From positions 1 through 64,000 of the forward strand of contig RCTD01000043.1 of the NCBI GenBank assembly GCA_014898415.1: a stretch of 64,000 nucleotides of DNA, written 5' to 3'. The stretch is from Stromatinia cepivora (taxonomy: Eukaryota; Ascomycota; Leotiomycetes; Helotiales; Sclerotiniaceae). A program made the translations under genes and the position numbers. The notes beneath the pieces are model-generated. The model searched no databases. It worked only from the letters and a program-made list of their open reading frames with translations, and was not told where the DNA came from. Shown piece after piece: positions 37,860 through 49,107 of the stretch (the first letter of the stretch is position 1; each line of letters starts with the position of its first letter).

Positions 37860-40321
37860 GGTGCACCACGTCGACGTTCAGCGTCAGCACGAATTTGGGA
37901 ACGATAATTTCGATGTAATTTTTGGTGATTCTTAGATGGGTGCATCAGGTTCTTGCCGTGAAATGAAAAGACTTCTGTATAATTTGTTTCGATATGCATT
38001 TGCTGGTAATATAATTAATTATTTTAGTAAGGAGTGGGTAGAATGAAATCTATTTTATTTTCTCCCAAGGGGGTGGTAATTAAGAAGGAAGAGGAAGAGG
38101 AAGAGGAAGAGGAAGAGGAAGAGATCAAGAAAGTTCCAAGATTTTGTTAGGGTGGATGGGTATGGGTATGGGTACAAGTAAGATCTTACTACGGGTTATT
38201 TGTGACTGGGGAAAGCCTATTTTAATGCATTTTTAGTATTCACTTTCCCCGATTAGGCTTCAAGCTTCCGATTTTGGGTTCAAAATTTACCTGAGCGGAA
38301 AGGCTGACACTTTTTTAATTACAGGGTTACCAGGATTGCAAACTTTACAGCCGAATAATGATACGATATTTAAGTAATTCTGGGGAAAAAAAGAGGAAAA
38401 AAAAAAAAAAAAAGATTCATTCGAAACCCTGACAAAGGATTCAATTTACTGCTGATACTCACTACCTTACGATGAATACTATGTTTTGACATTAACAATG
38501 GTTTTTTTTGCTTTGTCTTTCCAAACCTTCCACTTCAATAATCTCTTGTCTGGAAATAATGTTATTGATTCTATCATCACCTTCTCTCCTCTCCCCTGAA
38601 TCACGATTCTGACGCAATGTGGAACATGCGCATTTGTCCCAGCTAATAGATGCTTCACTAGGTATGCACGAACAATCAGGTCAATATGCAACTCTCCTCT
38701 CCATGTCTGCCATGCGATTTAATGGTATTCGCTTCTTTCAGACTCGAACTCCACAGGAGGACATTGACGCAATCGTGGGCAAGGCGACCCGGACTTCTGC
38801 GAAAAAAGCTTTGCTATAACAACCTAATATGTCAACATACATGCAAGACATTTTATGGAACACGAACAACACTAATTCTTCTTACCACTCACTGCGCACA
38901 TTTCATTCAGGCCTCAAAGCGAGCATTGTTTCGAAAGGATCCTATTGTCAGTATGCGGATTGTGGAGTTTCTGCAACAACTTCATCCTTCAACCAGATGC
39001 CATCCGGTTTTGACAAATAACCCGAACACTCATACCTCACTCACCATTAAAACATACTCCCCCGAGAGGCAAGCTAGGAGCCCGACTCAAGCCGGTGCCG
39101 AACGCTAGTATGTTCGACCATAGATCACATGCGCAGATACGTACTCAAATACTTTGTCGACTCCCTTCTCTCCGGCCACTCGCGAGAATCATTCGTGACG
39201 TCGCAATTGAAGAGGCTTACGGCTCATCAGTTAGAAATTTTACAAAAGTGGGCAATGTGCGCAGGCGAGAGGTGTAAAGGGTTCACCGATATGGAAGAAA
39301 AAATGATGCCCTTCAAGGTAGAGAGGCGCAAAATTCTTGTTGGGCGCATGATCGCAGGGGATCATCGTTCGAACCTTCCTTTCTCCAAGTTCAGCGCGAG
39401 CGAGTCCATTTCAGCTACATCGTTGCCATCCCGAAGAACCTACCAAGGCGCGGACTGTCGGTTATGAAATAAGTATTGGCACGAATCAGTTCAAAACTTG
39501 GAGCTCCTCCGAGAAAAGGCTACAACATAGCCGTTTGCCATGCCACCCCACCCAACTGATATCCGACTCATACTATTTGCCCATTTTGTCGGATCATGAA
39601 TATAAAGTACTGTGCATAGGGGATTTGTGTTTCGCTTCCCTTAACTGCCCAAGGAAAATAGAAAAAATCCCCTTCCCTCACCAACCTGCGCGAACGACCT
39701 GGTTATCGTATTGGACGCCGTCCTTTTCTAATACATCTGTACGCCCCAAACATGATCAAGAAAATTCTCACTATTCTTTACTTGGCGACGATCATTTTCA
39801 TTCCCGATCATGGTTGAAGAATGCTTGCCCGAACCTCTACACCCAACTCAATTTCATAAACATGCCCCGGGAAGCCTTACCAGCTATTTTTTCAGACCAT
39901 TGGGGTACTTTTATGTGATGGATCTTTGTTTTTGAAGCTTGATCTCTTCAGTATCAAGCTATTGTGCAGAGTCTGTCCAAGTTTCATAGTGAAAAAGGCA
40001 AGCGCCGGCTCAGACCTTACCAAATATGTCTTCTTTGGCTCACCTAAAGATAGATGCTAGAATACGTCAGTGATTCTTCCCAGGTGCGACGTTTAGTATA
40101 TCAGAATGTTACAGTCGCCGCTGACAGTGCGGATCGCCTCGTCTTGTCAGGATCCCACGACCAAAGCCCTCATATTACAACAATTTCAGAAGCAAAGGTA
40201 AGAATCATACAGGCTCGCCATGCAGGAAATATTGGTTGTTCTACAATTACAAGTACTCAGATCCTGATGCGGCCCGACACGACCACGCAATCTCGCACAC
40301 CACGAGCGCCGTGGATTTGGT
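37860..40321. other. 2.5-kb intergenic region, no supported gene
   Basis: The first 300 bp are the kinase promoter (with the GGAAGA repeat), followed by an 18-base A run at 38397-38414. From 38,450 to 40,300 the composition is balanced and many short frames occur (up to 140 codons), but none shows a family motif, conserved splicing or codon pattern. It may hold a non-coding transcript, an orphan gene or an old, un-RIPed relic. Confidence 0.5.
38087..38122 (+). repeat. GGAAGA hexamer repeat, six copies
   Basis: Six exact tandem copies about 230 bp upstream of the kinase start codon. On the coding strand this is a TC-rich tract, which is common in fungal promoters. Confidence 0.9.
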
Positions 40322-41428
40322 TTACTCTAAATAACCTTTTTTATCATTGATGTCACCTTGAAGTTGCAAGAATGTTTCTTTATCGTGCCCTGGTATCACT
40401 CGACCTTTGGTGGTAGATTCCAAACGCTTCAGTCGCTGGGTACTTTGGAACCAGGCTGGATGATCACTGTGTCTCCATGTTAGCTTGCAGTTTCCTTCGT
40501 TGGTATCGAGCGATTCATACCGTGCGAGCCATCCCTGAGGTACTCCATCTCGCCACTATTACATTATTAGCAGGATATTAATCTTACCAGATGGAGTTCA
40601 CCTACATTTTCGATGACGTGGCAGTGGTCACTGATAAAGAAAAATGTTCCGGTTTCACGAAGGTTTAGTTGCATTCCCACAAGACCATCCGTGTGACCTG
40701 GAAGATGATGAAGAGTAATTCCCTGGCAAAAGTCCAAGGTTCTTTCATCAAATGTTTTCCAATTCAACGATAACTTCTAGACATCAACACTTGATGATAC
40801 TTCCCAAAGAATAAAAGATCGAGCTTACATCCATATAATGCTGCAAGTAAACACCCACATCCGCACCAGTAGCAACGGACCAAAATGCCGACCGCAACTC
40901 CTTATCATGAACCCAAATCTCGACATCTTTTCTGTGCAAGAATTGATCCAATCCACCTGCATGATCCAAGTGCATGTGACCGAGAATTCTGCAGTCATAT
41001 GAGTATATCTTCCCCATCCGTTTGTCAAAGGTAGCCTACATTTTTTTAACATCTTCCAATTTGTGTCCCGTTGCTTCAATTGCTGCTTTCAGTTCATGTC
41101 TAGGTTCATACTTGATCCGTGCAAAAACATCCACTATTTCTGGATCACAAACCGTGGGATAATCAGCTCCACATCCCGTTTCCCAGAGTATTACACCTTC
41201 GAAAGGATGATCAATAAGAACGGAATACATTGGTAATTCTCTTCGTTTGTTCACAAACTTCTCTCCTTCTGTAGATTTCAATGATGTATTACCACCTCTC
41301 ATTACAAACCCTTCATCACATTCCAACCATCCAAGTTCGAGCAGATATGCTCTCGTTCCAGGGGGACAGACATTGGAAATATGACCAGGTACCGCGCCTG
41401 TGTCGAGGGCTCGTTGTATTCCTGCCAT
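40322..41428 (-). CDS. Metallo-beta-lactamase-fold lactonase (AttM/AHL-lactonase-like), 299 residues
   Basis: Proposed exons: 41428-41040, 40988-40829, 40776-40606, 40555-40521 and 40466-40322; the four introns are 50-54 bp with GT and AG ends, and phases agree throughout. The spliced protein keeps the full metal site: H134-M-H136-L-D138-H139 (GHMHLDH), H211 in PGHTDG, D233 in SDH and H279 in PGHD. This is the pattern of N-acyl-homoserine-lactone and gamma-butyrolactone lactonases (AiiA, AttM/BlcC), two-zinc hydrolases that open lactone rings. Only joining across the last intron gives the family string GWLARDHPAWF. An in-frame ATG 16 codons upstream (41476) adds a His/Thr-rich tail; 41428 is preferred because MAGIQ begins the folded part. 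It is transcribed divergently from the alcohol dehydrogenase, sharing a 534-bp promoter. The substrate is unknown. Confidence 0.87.
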
Positions 41429-41962
41429 TATGATTGTATCTGTAGCTGTGTGTGTATGTGTAATTTGATGGTTCAATTTGGGATTATGATATAGGCGTAT
41501 GAGAAGTGATATTGTGCGAAGTCTGAAATATGATAAGGAAATGAGTAATTCTTATAATCGGTACAAACGAGTCAACCCCGCTTTTGAAAGCCACGTCGCC
41601 TTTGAAATATTACATCTCATAATTAAGGTACAAAACTTCGTACCTGCAGACTTTTGTTAAACAAGTGAGTTCTGGTGGCGATGGTCGAACAACTGTTACT
41701 TCAACAGTCCTAGCTTCCTTCTGACAATATTGTTTGACTGGATGGATCAATTCCGCATTGAATAAAGAGGGAGCCCCATAATTACCCCTCCTCGAAATGG
41801 TGATCACCGCGTTCCTTGTGCAGTGGGGTTAGAGTAATCAATCAATAAAACAAGCTTCCGAGGTTATTTTAGAAAATCATTCATTAAAGATCTTCCAATT
41901 TTTGCAGACCCCTTTTCAAATATCTAAACATCATAATAACGGACATCAAAGCCTTTGACACA
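41429..41962. promoter_or_regulatory. Divergent promoter between lactonase and alcohol dehydrogenase genes
   Basis: 534 bp separate the two start codons. No other gene is supported here, so both 5' control regions must lie within it. This arrangement allows co-regulation, but no specific operator or factor site was recognised. Confidence 0.5.
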
Positions 41963-43200
41963 ATGTCCAAAGATACTATGAAAGCCGTTATTTTCCACGG
42001 TACTCTAGATGTTCGACTTGAAGATCGTCCCATTCCGAAAATTGTTGATCAAACCGACGTAATTATCAAGGTTAGATATTCGGCATTATGTGGAAGGTCA
42101 GTTTACCTTGCCGTGTGAAGTTGGAAATTGACAGATTCTACAGTGAACTCCACGTTTTTCGAGGACATCAAGCCTCGAAAAGAGGCTTCATCATGGGTCA
42201 TGAGACTACAGGCACAATTGTTGAATTGGGTAGCGACGTAAAGACACATAAGAAAGGTGATTTGATCGTCATGCCGTTTACCGTGTCTTGTGGTGAATGT
42301 TTTTATTGCACGAGAGGGTACTCCTCGCGATGTGAGAAATGCTTATTGTTCGGATGTCCTTTACTTGATGGTGGTCAGGCCGAGTATATGAGAGTACCAT
42401 TAGCAGATGCCACGGCTGTAAAAGCCCCTGATGGTATCGATGAGAAGAAGTTAGTTTTGATGGCGGACATTTTCCCCACTGGATATTTCGCGGCTAGAAA
42501 CGCTTTTGATGGAATGTCACCGGAAACCATAAGCAACAGTGTTGTGGTTTTGATTGGGTGTGGACCAGTTGGTCTTTGTGCGTTGATTAATGCTTTGGAG
42601 TACAAACCGAAATGCGTGATAGCCATTGATCGTGTGGAAAGTCGGTTGGAACAGGCCAAGAAGTTGGGCGCTGAACCTTGGAATGACCAAACAAATAAAG
42701 AAGGATTGACGCAGCGAGTGAAGGAATTAACTGATGGACGAGGCGCCGATTGTGTTATTGAGGGAGTGGGTCATGCAGATGCGCTGAGAACTGGATTCGA
42801 TTTATTGCGGCCGTGGGGAAACATCGCGAGCTTTGGTACGTTGACCATGTTGACCGCTTATTAGCTTAAAAAGAATTTCCTTGCTAATCAACTGTAAACT
42901 ATAGGTGTGCAGCAAGATGAAATCCCTTGGTCAGGAAACGAGGCGTATGGGAAAAATGTGAAATCACAGTTTGGAAGATGTCCTGTTCGAAATGTTTTCC
43001 CTCAAGCTATGGAGGTTCTGAAAAAGAACCAACATAAACTCGAGTAAGTTACTCGTTATCTTGGTGACTCCTGCTTTAGGATTCTAACAGAACACAGTTT
43101 CATGACTGATAAAATCATGCCCTTGAGTCAAGCGGTGGAAGGATATGATATTTTCAATAAAATGCAAGTGCACAAGGTGATATTTGAGCCCGAACATTGA
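41963..43200 (+). CDS. Zinc-dependent medium-chain alcohol dehydrogenase, 355 residues
   Basis: Proposed exons: 41963-42096, 42144-42835, 42905-43043 and 43098-43200, with introns of 47, 69 and 54 bp and consistent phases. Catalytic-zinc residues are C43 (SALCGSELH) and H64-E65 (GHETTG); the structural-zinc cysteines are C94, C97, C100 and C108 (CGECFYCTRGYSSRC). The Rossmann turn is LIGCGPVGLCA. Length and order match the MDR zinc alcohol dehydrogenases, which oxidise alcohols with NAD(P). The end reads KVIFEPEH then a stop. The divergent lactonase neighbour suggests a joint role, for instance oxidising the hydroxy acid that a lactonase releases; this is inference. Cofactor preference was not determined. 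Confidence 0.88.
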
Positions 43201-44281
43201 TTTCCGTCATCGAGCAAATTGTTTTCATAATTTATACAAGACTAGAAAAGACTAGTTTGCATTGATGGGAGTGGTGTGATTTAGTTTTATGATGACTGGT
43301 ATTGAAGTATTGAATACTATATTAATACGTTTAAATAATAATATTATGTATTATAGTATATACACGTTTCAATATATATTACTGTTTATATACAGAATTA
43401 CTAGAATTCCCTAAGTTTAAGTAAAATACATCTATTTTGGAAAGGAATTTATCGAATTACAATGAATATAGCTTTAATATTACCTATTTCGGAAAATAAT
43501 CTGTCGAATTCCTCGAATTCCAGTATTTCCATATATTATTAGTAATACACGATATTCGTTATGAAACTCAATAATGCTAATGATATAGAATTCAATATTA
43601 TATATTCTAATATGTATCGAAAAACGCGGTACGCCTTACTATAGTGGGGGGTGTAGGCATTATGCCGTATACTACATTAATTAAAATGGAACAAAAACAT
43701 CTAGCCGGGGGCGGCTTGCCGTCTCCCATCACTGCTAGTTTGGATATGAAGAAGAAAACGCTGAGTGTGCTGGCAAGTTGTCTTAAAGTTATTGTAATCA
43801 AATTTAAGATCTCACAGCAAGTAACGCAGGCACAGGAGCCCTCCTTCGCATTGATAAACTTCTCGAATTTGGCGGCCCCTATCCCTTTATATTATATGGT
43901 TTTTTTGTTTTGTTCTTTGAATAATATTCTTTACAAATTTGACATAGAAATTTTAGTATTTGTACATTAAATTGTTTAAATTGAATATTATAAAATATAT
44001 TGCCAGATCAATACAAGTAACAACAATCCCGAGTGTGAGGAGGTTGAAAAGTTCAATATTAATACTCCAGATGGATTATCGAGTTTATTTAGAAAGAAAT
44101 TATATGATATACAAATAAGGTAAAAACTTATAATACAGAATAAAGGTAGCAAAAAGAATATGCTAATGAATGTCAGGAGCCAAAGAACAAGTCATGATTA
44201 AAATCATGAACCATGAATACAGATTTTACAAATTGGGTTTAAGTCCGTCATCCATATGACCATTCGCTGGTGGATTTTGCC
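43201..44281. other. Intergenic with an AT-rich patch, no gene
   Basis: Positions 43,300-43,620 and 43,900-44,120 are AT-rich and stop-laden; between them 43,620-43,880 is GC-richer (CTAGCCGGGGGCGGCTTGCC). This looks like a small, partly RIP-decayed transposon relic, but no family could be named. Confidence 0.45.
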
Positions 44282-46633
44282 TTAATCATCCAAAGCGAAT
44301 CTCCCAACGAACCTGAATGTCTTCAATCCAGCTTCGAACTCCTTAACAAACGCATTTACATCCGTTGCATTACTATAGACGCCTGCTCCAGCAGAAATCC
44401 GCGCGACGGTTAACGCCGTTCTCGCACCTCCTAAAGTTCCCACAGGTTTTCCCCAGTTGTACGCATCTAACAAGATCTGATGAGGACGGTCGGCCGGGAA
44501 GTACGTTGATTGTGATCCATTTGTGAATAGCATCTCAGCACCATCAGCTACAATGATACCATCAAATAGTGTCGCATCCGAGGCGCTGTAAGTAGCATCT
44601 ACTCCACTTGTCAAGATTTCCCCCACGACTTTCACATTCACACCGGATGTCGAAAATGCGGTTACCAGATTGGACGCTTGCGTTAAACTTCCATTGTTTT
44701 TGACAGTTACCAAAACTCCAACATTAAGTGTCGCGATGGTTGGCAGTTCGTTCCCAAATATTGTGATGGAAGAAGTTTTGTTATCATTGTAGTAAGTATC
44801 CTCTGCTTCTGGAACAGGTAGGTTCAAGACTGCAGCGACGCGTGTGGCAAGATCGTGCGAAACGCGGTTTAGTTGAATTAGGACATTCGATTTCACTACG
44901 TTAGAAGTGAGTTGCGAAGTTTCGAATCTAATGGCGTTGATGAGAAATTGTTGTTCCACTGGTATGAGAGAATTATAAAACAATCTAGGTTGAGACCAAA
45001 CGTCCGAAAAGGTTGACGACACCGCTCTTACTAGGTTGCCTGAGACCGTTCTTCCAGGGGCTGTGAAGAATCCCCTACCAACTTTTTGGTTTGCTTGCTT
45101 TGGATTGGCATCACTGAGAGTATTTGGAGAGTATGCAGCTGAGTTAAGTGGGATATATTGTTGTGCTGCACCATCACGGTTGTTGTTATGAACTGGTACG
45201 TGTGGGCGGTTGATAGGAAGTTGTTCGAAATTTGGTCCACCGTGGCGATTGAGCTGCGTATCTAAGTATGAAAAGATACGTCCTTGAAGAAGAGGATCAT
45301 CTGTGAAATCTATACCACGAACGATATGTCCTGGTTGGAACTACAATATTTACGATTAGTATGATATGCAACAAAATGCTGAGACATATCTCACCATAAC
45401 TTGCTCCGTTTCCGCGAAATAATTTCTCGGATTGGCATTCAACTTCATGACTCCAATTTTCTGAACTGGGACAAGTTCTTCAGGAATTATCTTCGTGGGA
45501 TCCAAAAGATCAAATCCAAACTTGAAGACATCACCTTCTTCCACAACTTGAATACCTAGTTCCCATTCAGGACCATTCCCGCTTTCAATAGCATCCCATA
45601 AATCCTTTCTGTGGAAATCTGCATTCTTCCCCGCCAGCACTTGAGCTTCCTCCCAGACTAAACTTGCCTTTCCTTGTTTACTCTTCCAATGCCATTTGAT
45701 CAACTTGGAACTACCGGAATCAGTGACTAGACGAAATGTATGAACACCAAAACCATCCATGTGACGAAATGACCTTGGGATTCCATTTCCGGCCATGGCC
45801 CAAAAGAGCGTATGAAGAGAACTTGGTTGCTGACTGAAGAAATCCCAAGCGGAGTCGTGAGCTGTTGCTGCCTGGGGAATCTCGTTGTCCGGGGATGGTT
45901 TGACAGCATGAATCAAATCAGGGAATAGGATTGCATCCTGAATGAAGAAAACGGGAATGTTGTTCCCTACAATGTCTAATGTCTTGTTAGTCTTTCTTCA
46001 TCACTAGTATTGAAAGGGAATAACTTACCAAAATTTCCTTCGTCAGTGTAAAACCTGGTGGCAAAGCCATGGACATCGCGTGCAGTATCAGCGCTACCTC
46101 TACTTCCCGCGACCGTAGAAAACCGCACAAAAACAGGCGTTTCTTTGCCTTGTTCATTCAGAAAGCTAGCTGCGGTGATATTGCTGTAATTTCCATAACT
46201 TGTGAAAACGCCATGGGCGCCTACATGACTGTCAATTATCTATCCATAAGAGATGGAGTACGATGCTTACCGGCACCTCTGGCATGCACGGCACGTTCCG
46301 GCACCTATGTAACAAGTTAGGAGAACAATTTTTTGAAGAGAGAAGAAAGCATACCCGTTCATGGTCGAAGTGTTGTATCTTTTGACGAAATACGAAATCT
46401 TCAAGTAGTGTTGGACCTCTCTCCCCAGCCTTCAAACTAGTGTCCTCTTGCATAGGGCCGCCTGCGTCGGTGGTAAAGTATGTATTGGTATCGTTAATTG
46501 TGAATTGATTCAAGAAGCTAGAACTACTGACTTGAGCACCAGCAGATTCAAGCTTTTGGGGTGGCGTGTCAAATCCGTACGGGCATTGGGCCGTGACCAA
46601 GCCCACGAGGCTTAGGACTGCTGCCAAATGCAT
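44282..46633 (-). CDS. catB: Secreted large-subunit catalase (CatB/Cat2 type), 714 residues
   Basis: Proposed exons: 46633-46355, 46304-46271, 46220-46029, 45975-45395 and 45340-44282, with introns of 50, 50, 53 and 54 bp and agreeing phases. It starts with a signal peptide ([15 protein letters not shown]). The active-site histidine is H100 in RAVHARGAG, joined to HGVF across a 50-bp intron; the distal block [12 protein letters not shown] follows, and the proximal haem tyrosine is Y387 in RIFSYLDTQ. The last 200 residues form the flavodoxin/GATase-like domain that marks large-subunit catalases (about 700 residues). It breaks down hydrogen peroxide outside the cell or in the wall; in plant-infecting fungi such enzymes answer host oxidative bursts (established for the family, inferred here). 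The symbol follows Aspergillus; Botrytis cat2 is the same type. Confidence 0.93.
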
Positions 46634-48132
46634 ATCGGCGGAATTTGTTGTACGGGTTGGTAGGCTGGTTTAAAGAGAAGCTAATTCTACCAAAATGATA
46701 AAAAGGCGGGCTGGAAGGTATTCTTATACCCAGAAAAGGTTGGCACCGGCACATAAGAGATGTTGGAAATCATTGCAGTGTAGGATGAATGGGACCATCT
46801 TCTCGATGATCTCGATGAATCAATCAAATTAAGTTTCTAGACTATTGATAAGGAGCCGAGACTATGAGTCTTCCCTGCACCTGTAGTTAGCTGTTGATAT
46901 GATGCTCATAAACTTGAGGAGCGTGACACGAATCTTCATCCCGACCCAATCAGGAAAGAGGATTACGAATCATTAAATAAGGCTTTTGAACTATATATGC
47001 TTGTAATTGACAACGAATGGTATTAGAGTTTTACTGTGTGATGGGAATCGAAAAACACTTGCGACTTGCAGTCAATAGATGCCGATCATACGATATCCTC
47101 AATCAAAGTTAGTCGGGACGATCCCCGCTTTCGTTCTATGACCCGGCAGATGAAAGGACGATCCACTACTACCACCAAAAATAAACCTTCAGAAGGTTAG
47201 ATGAGCCAAGAACCATTCCCAACGTTATGAAACATGCATGCGAGTTTATCCAAAAAAAAAAAAAACCCTAATATTCTCCAGGCCTGCCAAAGCCCTCATA
47301 CAAAGAATGATAAATCGGAGTCCGAAGAGTAATTTTCGCCAGGCCAGTGAGGTAAATAAGATTATGCCCGAGTATTTCAAACGTGACAGTTTGCATAAAG
47401 ATAAACTCAAAAAGGGTAAATGATTCAACGACGAGAAAGCAAAATGTAATTGGCAAAGTCAAATAAAAATCAATCCGCCTCGTCTTGTTACACAACTAGT
47501 CACCACAAAGCATCGTACAAACAAGCCACTGACTCGTCCCAGACCATCAGGACAATGTTTGACAGAGAATAATTACGCAATTTCAACAAGCAAGTAAGAC
47601 TGCAGTGTACCGGTAGTACCATTTGCTGGTGTGTGTTCAGCAAACCCCAATGAAAATTTTATATAAAAGTTGAAGAACGGGGTGAAGCTGCAAAACCCAC
47701 CCCCATCCGATTTGTGGTACCCTAACCCATAACCTTTATCCCGATATCAAATTTTACATGTGAAAGTTTGTTGATATTAATATTTCTTGGCTTTCGTCGT
47801 GAAGGTGATTGGTAATGTTGGTCAGCAAAGGTAGTCTTGAATCCCAGTATTTGTACAGAGTATGGAGTATGTTCGTCTGAATGATTACAAACTTCTGTAA
47901 AGCCGAGAGGGATGAACGACCACGAAATTCACATGATATACCCACCGTAATCAATCACGTTGATGAAATCATATTGTCAGGAAGACCATGTTTGACTTGA
48001 CAAAACACCGGTAAATGGAATATTAATATAACGCGGAATTCAAGACGGCAGCCCAAGTGCGAGGTATTTTGGATAAGAAATGGTCAACATCAATCAACAT
48101 GTTGTCGACTTCAATTAAAGTCGAACCAGTCG

Positions 48133-48275
48133 TGTAATCGACGTGTGTAATCGACGTGTGTAATCGACGTGTGTAATCGACGTGTGTAATCGACGTGTGT
48201 AATCGACGTGTGTAATCGACGTGTGTAATCGACGTGTGTAATCGACGTGTGTAATCGACGTGTGTAATCGACGTA
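48133..48275 (+). repeat. 13-bp minisatellite, eleven copies
   Basis: Eleven tandem copies of GTGTAATCGACGT with no visible differences between units. Exact identity implies recent expansion or homogenisation, in clear contrast to the RIP-mutated repeats elsewhere. At 143 bp in total it is probably too short to trigger RIP. Confidence 0.95.
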
Positions 48276-48359
48276 TTGTCCCACAGTCACTTCTCCTGTA
48301 GCCCAAAATCAGATGTGAATCTTCGACAGCATATTTACTCCGCATATGTATGCTTTGCC

Positions 48360-48445
48360 ACTTTACCGCTTTACCACTTACCGCTTTACCACTTACCACT
48401 TTACCACTTACCGCTTTACCACTTACCGCTTTACCGCTTTACACT
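48360..48445 (+). repeat. 15-bp minisatellite (ACCGCTTTACCACTT)
   Basis: About five to six tandem, slightly varied copies, mixing ACCGCTTT and ACCACTT half-units. It lies 85 bp after the 13-bp array. Confidence 0.85.
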
Positions 48446-48733
48446 AATTCCCCAGTCTTCCCCAGTTCAACCCCACTCAGCCCCAAACGCTGAAATGTCC
48501 CCCACATCCAACCTCACTCCTGGCTCTAGTTACCAACTAAAAATTATCCGCACTTCCAAAACCAACACTTCAAAGACCACACAGACTGCCACTTTGCGAG
48601 CAATACAGTCAACAAACAAATGCACCATTGAATGCTCTAGAGGGTCTAATGTCTATAAGCTAATGACCTAACGACCTAATGACATCAAATAGGTCAATCA
48701 AGTTTATCAAAAGTACTACGGACTAACTAACAA

Positions 48734-48753
48734 CCCCCCCCCCCCCCCCCCCC
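48734..48753 (+). repeat. Run of 20 C
   Basis: Twenty consecutive C residues. The true length may differ because homopolymers are error-prone in sequencing. Confidence 0.9.
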
Positions 48754-49107
48754 AACGCCACACATTTCGGCCCTTCTGTATATGATCTACATGGACAGGT
48801 GTCGAAGTTCTATCCACAGCATCCAAAATTGTACTGCATTTCAACCTCTCTCTAGTAGGTTTCTTCATAGATGACGTGGGTCGGTCTACTACGGGACATA
48901 TTTTTTGGCGGGATTCGTGTAGAGCGGAGTGTGGAGGAGGAGTGTTCATTTTATATAAACTCACTTGTTTGTTCCCTGGAGACTTTCACCACCTCATTCT
49001 TTCCTTGTTGCTCAACTTCTCCATTATACTTTGGCTTATGGACTTCCTTCCCCTTACTTCTTATTTTTCACTTTGTTCATTACTACATTGAAGGTAGTAG
49101 AAGAACA

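Larger units (their letters stand above)
46634..49107. other. 2.5-kb intergenic region with minisatellites, no gene
   Basis: It holds the upstream regions of the catalase (left) and the glucosidase (right). Within it lie a 13-bp minisatellite, a 15-bp minisatellite and a 20-C run, annotated separately. Frames that cross the minisatellites are artefacts of the repeat. Confidence 0.6.

Noticed and set aside
38686..39108. 140-codon frame between kinase and lactonase as a gene
   Set aside because: No domain, competing overlapping frames of similar length, no supporting splice pattern.
41036..41476. Lactonase start at the upstream ATG (41476)
   Set aside because: It only adds a His/Thr-rich tail (HTHTATDT); the downstream ATG at 41428 begins the family-like sequence. 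Not excluded.
48133..48275. CRISPR-like array
   Set aside because: Units are contiguous 13-mers with no spacers, in a eukaryotic genome.
48115..48399. 94-codon minus-strand protein with repeated HTSITHVDYTRRL
   Set aside because: It is the translation of the 13-bp minisatellite (13 x 3 bp gives a 13-residue period), not evidence of a gene.
48276..48671. 131-codon plus-strand frame with LPLYH repeats
   Set aside because: It arises from the 15-bp minisatellite.
48871..49107. N-terminal extension of the GH31 glucosidase
   Set aside because: The frame is open upstream, but the signal peptide starts at 49108; an extension would bury it.
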